Positions 60,225 to 64,000 of a stretch of 64,000 nt of DNA are shown here, piece by piece. Location: contig CM042090.1 of assembly GCA_023512835.1 (NCBI GenBank), forward strand, positions 52,377,365 to 52,441,364, in the 5' to 3' direction. Both the position numbers and the translations under genes were made by a program. The DNA comes from Taxillus chinensis. Taxonomy: Eukaryota > Streptophyta > Magnoliopsida > Santalales > Loranthaceae. The notes under the pieces are model-generated. The model was not told the origin of the DNA, searched no databases, and saw only the letters and a list, made by a program, of their open reading frames with translations. Every line of letters starts with the position of its first letter. The first letter of the stretch is position 1.

Positions 60225-60579
60225 TGAATTAATATACGCATCACGAACACAATAATAATTAGGATCATCATGAGTGACACCTAAAAGGGTAATTTGAGCT
60301 GCTCAATAGTAGCCTTAGGGCATTCAGATGACTCATGCTCGCCACTCGCAAAACACACAACTAATCGGCATTTTAAAATATAATGAAAAGTGTACAACCG
60401 GTTAGAAAGAAAAACAAATAAAATAAACTAAGAAAAAAAACAAATGAAAATAAAAGAAACGACTCACAAAACCAACAAATAAAAAAAATAGCAAAAATAA
60501 ATAAAAATAGCATATTAAAAAATCACACAATCAAATGAAAAATAAAATCAAACACACATCTATATACAGGCGTAGTCCA
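60225..60579 (-). other. AT-rich spacer in Q
   Basis: This A-rich non-coding stretch lies between the gag N-terminal fragment and the zinc-knuckle frame. One frame contains ASGEHESSECPKATIEQL (about 60300-60350), a probable second broken knuckle. The rest of gag present in P is missing. Confidence 0.5.
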
Positions 60580-60876
60580 TTAAATCAGATTGTGTATATG
60601 CCTGGCATCGGGAGTAACATACTCCCGAACAGGTCTGTTGTCCATGTATGCCTCATCCATGATTGGCCTTGGTTGAGGACAAGATTCTGCCTCTTTTTCA
60701 TGGAATAATCTTTCTAATCCAACCAACCATTCTCCTTCTGGTGTTTGTGGTAGCTCTTGGTTTAAATTTGCCGTCCTTTGCTCAAATACTTCCTTAAGTT
60801 GTCGTATTCGAGCTCGGAACGATTTCTCCAGTTCAGGATCGAAGGGGATGTCAATGCTCTTTGACCTTCGACTCAT
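60580..60876 (-). pseudogene. Athila-like gag N-terminus of Q
   Basis: It reads MSRRSKSIDIPFDPELEKSF to REYVTPDARHIHNLI, nearly the same as P residues 1-98. Homology to P ends at the stop codon at 60580, so this is the left edge of the inverted repeat formed by P and Q. Confidence 0.85.
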
Positions 60877-60986
60877 AAACCTCGCTATTGTCACTCGCAA
60901 AACACAATATCCAAGAATATACTAGAACACAATTACAAAAATAAAATTTAAAGCTAGAAAAGAATTTTCTATTCTATTGATGCCTT

Positions 60987-61003
60987 CCCAAAGAACGGCG
61001 CCA
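60987..61003 (-). other. Primer-binding site of Q, diverged
   Basis: The minus strand reads TGGCGCCGTTCTTTGGG, matching the Asp-type site in its first ten bases and diverging after. The first bases pair with the tRNA 3' end, so the site may still have been functional. Confidence 0.75.
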
Positions 61004-61009
61004 AAAACT

Positions 61010-62751
61010 TGATCGACAATTTGCAAGTGTACAAATCGTGATAAGTAATAAAGTGGATTTTAAGTCCGGATTATCGTACCCAAGGGAAGGATGTAGAATT
61101 TGGAAATTTTAACTAGCTTATAAAGAGATTATGATTGAAAATAATGTAAAACCAGAACTCGAATTTAAAACAAGTTGATTGAATAGTTGTGAAAAATGGA
61201 AATGAGCTTGTTTGAGTAGAGATTAGTTCAATTGATAAAGGTGATTGGAGTTAAGATTTCATTTGATGTATTTTTCCCAATAATATGCCTTAGTTCAATC
61301 TAATTCTTTCCTTGTAACAATATTTAATAGCCAACCTCTAATGCATGAATTAGCCTTTTTCAAGTGTCATAATTCGTGTGTACGCCCTAGCATGGGGGAC
61401 GGGTGACCCTTTAAGATTTGGGTTGTTTAGTCTAGAGCTTGCACCACACCCACTCTTAACTTGGTATCCTAGGTTTTACATCGCTTTCGCAAATTATGTA
61501 ACCCCTAGTTTGATTATCTTGTAATTTCCATTAATTATGCTTCATTTTTCAATCCTTCACATAAGTACCTAATATGATAAAATGAAGTGGCCAAAGTCCA
61601 TTTTATATTTCAACCCAAGATAGTCAATAAACACTCACAAAGTGTAGAAGATTAAACTAAAATATTGCAATTTAATTTATTACATCAAACTCCATCCTAA
61701 CCCCAATAAAGGGTTTTTAAGCTTCCATAGTATAATTGAAAACAAAAGAATTACGGAACATGGAATAAGAAAACCAAAAGGATAGCTTGCCTATTTAGAC
61801 CAACAATTCCAAGGTTGATCTTCTTTTCCTAACAGATTGTCTTCAAACTCCAAGAGATACCCCAAGCCTTCTTCTCTCTCCCTTTCTCTACTCTAGGTGA
61901 GGAATGGAAATGTAGAACGAAAGAGAACCGTATGAATATTGGATAATTACAAATGAAGGATCCACTCCCCTTTTATAGCCTCCCAAGGCTATATTTGAAT
62001 TTTTGAATTTGAATTCCCCATTATTTCTCATAATTCCTCCAAATAATTAGCCCATATTAACTCTCATGTAACTCCCTATTTTTGAATTTGAAAATAATAT
62101 AAATCCCCCCTCTTAATCCCTATAAAAGATCTTAATCCAAATACAAAGCACCCATTTGAATTCAAATTTCTTCAATTAATTCTTCTTTGACCTGAGTGTT
62201 TTGTGTCCCGTCCTTTGCTCAAATGACTTCGGTCCAGAAGGCAAAAAGTGAGCTGCAAAAATAAGGAGTCTATCGCCGGAATTTGAGTTTGGTCGGGTGA
62301 AGAAATCTTCACCCGACCACCCTACGAGTCTTCAAAATTGACCCGACCTGGTCGGGTGAAGAGCGGTTCACCCAACCACCTTCAAATGACCCCGGATTGC
62401 ACCCGACCGGAAGGCAATAATATTGCTTTGGGTTCCAGAAAGCTATCCCTAAAAAATGGGCTTCAAGGTCCTTCACCCGACCTTCACCCGACCAATATGA
62501 AATTCGGTCGTCGTGATCTTTAGGTCCTTGGGATTCTTTCTTCCTTCGGTGAATTTGGTGAATTCTTCCTTGATTTTTCGATTCCTGTCAAAATATAGCA
62601 AAAATATCACAAAAACTACAAGAAATCCTCTTTTTCGGGTTAGGTCATGAAAATATGATAATGTAGCACAAATGGGCAATAAATGAATCAAAAGAGTATG
62701 AAAATGTACCAAAAAATGGCCCTAAAAAAGGGGTATAAATCTCCCCGATCA
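61010..62751 (-). repeat. 5' LTR of Athila-like element Q (1742 bp)
   Basis: On the minus strand it opens TGATCGGGGAGATTTATACC and closes TTGTCGATCA, giving a perfect TGATCG..CGATCA terminal inverted repeat. It matches P's LTR in inverse orientation. CACCCGACC and GGTCGGGTGAA words recur at 62280-62500. The following five bases GTGAG would be one target-duplication half; the other half is not in the window. Confidence 0.88.
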
Positions 62752-64000
62752 GTGAGGCACCTCGAAACAAAAGCGACTACATCACGTTTCATCCCAGGCC
62801 ACCAAAAATGCCCCCGAAGTGCATGATACATCTTCGTGCCCCCTGGATGCATAACAACTCTAGACTCTTTGAAACTCCCTCATCACCTCATCTCTCGAGA
62901 GAAGAAGCAACTACGAGCCACCCTTGAAAAGACAACTCATGCTCATGACCCTTTTTCCCAGTCCCTGAATAGCTCACCGGCCTCAATACGGGCACGGAGA
63001 ACCTCACACTCAATGTCACCCAACCTGTCCCTCCCGGACTCGCTAGTACTACTTAGACATAACAATAATAGGACTCGAAGCGTCCTACCATCACGAGCAA
63101 TCGGCAAGAATCGCAACATCGCCAACCGCTCCATCGGCTTCCACTCTCTCACGGCCACCTCAGCCTTCCCATTCTTGCTCAATGCATCGCCACAACATTG
63201 CCTTTGCATGGGGTATAGGCAAGAGTAAAGTCGAAAGTCTGCAAATACTCCACCCATCTCCTCTCGCCTCAAATTCAAGTCCTTCTCGAGTAAAGATGTA
63301 TAGTAGGCTCTTGTGATCCGAGAACACCACAAACTTTTCCCCCAAGAGATAATGCTGCCAACTCTTCAAGGCAAAAATGACGGCCGTCAACTCAAGGTCA
63401 TGAGTAGGGTAATTCTGCTCATGAGGTTTCAGCTGCCTTGACCCATAAGCTACTACACTGTGCTCCTGCATAAGCGCACACCCCAAACCAATCTTGGATG
63501 CATCACAATACACCTCATATGGGATGTCCTCCCTAGGTAATCTGAACACAGGTGTAGTGGTCAAACAGGTTTTGAGAGCCTCAAACGCATGCTGACACTT
63601 GTCAGTCCACTCAAACTTCACTCCCTTCCGGGTCAACGCCGTCATAGGGGCTGCCAAACGGGAGAATCCCTCCACAAAACGATGGTAGTACCCCGCCAAG
63701 CCAAGGAAACTACGAACCTCAAAGACATTGGTTGGCCTCTCCCACGATGACACAACCTCAATCTTGGCTGGGTCCACTCTAACTCCCTCACCTAACACTA
63801 CATGGCCAAGAAAATGAACCTCCCGCATCCAAAACTCACATTTGTTAAACTTAGCAAACAAGCGCTGGTCCCTCAAGGTTTGTAGCAAGACTGCCGCCAA
63901 ATGCTCCACATGCTCCCTCTCCGTCTTGGAATACACCAAGATATCATCTATAAACACCACCACAAAGGAATCCAAATATGGAGCAAAGACCTGGTTCATC
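62752..64000 (-). pseudogene. Element M: Tekay-like pol (integrase start, RNase H, RT), cut at right edge
   Basis: From the right edge leftward it encodes the RT catalytic FIDD (63943-63954), [35 protein letters not shown], RNase H with [18 protein letters not shown] and [12 protein letters not shown], and then frame-shifted [17 protein letters not shown] linker and the integrase HHCC zinc region (62752-62880). Frameshifts lie near 63290 and 63180, with others in the linker. The FIDD to RNase H section is open for about 230 codons. It is the same lineage as B and closer to B than to A. Integrase beyond the zinc region is lost at the junction with Q. Confidence 0.92.

Overview
This is plant nuclear DNA, and every segment I can identify is LTR-retrotransposon sequence. 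The evidence is: primer-binding sites (PBS) complementary to the 3' ends of plant initiator-Met, Arg and Asp tRNAs; Ty3/gypsy polyproteins of Tekay-like chromovirus, Tat/Ogre-like and Athila-like type; Ty1/copia gag remnants; several-kb LTRs; and solo LTRs with 5-bp target duplications. I found no host gene, tRNA, rRNA or CRISPR array. The picture fits a gene-poor heterochromatic block of a large angiosperm genome; the species cannot be named from this sequence. Elements are lettered A-R in the entries.

Left block (1-25.3 kb), an insertion stack mostly on the minus strand. Element A (Tekay-like, 1-9721, its 3' LTR cut by the window edge) sits in the leader of element J, whose 5' LTR is 10129-12111. 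J sits inside the 3' LTR of element I (12112-12462, with the 5' LTR portion at 23549-25285). I lies within the 3' LTR of a copia-type element H (25286-28143). Between the two I pieces lies K (13929-23548), a Tat/Ogre-like element with an Arg-type PBS, ~3.4-kb LTRs and a non-coding interior holding a ~112-bp tandem array.

Middle block (25.3-49 kb). It holds a copia LTR D with PBS and gag remnant (28780-30720), three solo LTRs with perfect target duplications (C 30735-32549, E 33030-34441, F 46579-47886), the Tekay-like element B (34665-42982) with a nearly complete but nonsense-riddled gag-pol, a copia LTR/gag remnant G (42983-44597), and a Tat/Ogre-like element O (LTR from 44598, gag 49094-51480).

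Right block (49-64 kb). Two Athila-like elements lie tail to tail: P on the plus strand (LTR from 51490, gag-protease to 55291, RT deleted) and Q on the minus strand (LTR 61010-62751, gag N-terminus, and an unrecognised open frame with a zinc knuckle at 59394-60297). A solo LTR R (55875-58293) is inserted in the tail. Q abuts the integrase part of a Tekay-like pol, M, which runs off the right edge.

Coding capacity is broken everywhere. A has many frameshifts, while B and O have mostly single-base nonsense changes, strongly biased to TAG. No element in the window looks able to move on its own; A, B and M retain recognisable RT motifs (FIDD box). The most interesting non-routine items are the unrecognised Q frame, the inverted Athila pair, the K minisatellite, ACGT-core palindromes repeated just upstream of LTR TATA boxes in four LTR families, and the amber-biased decay.
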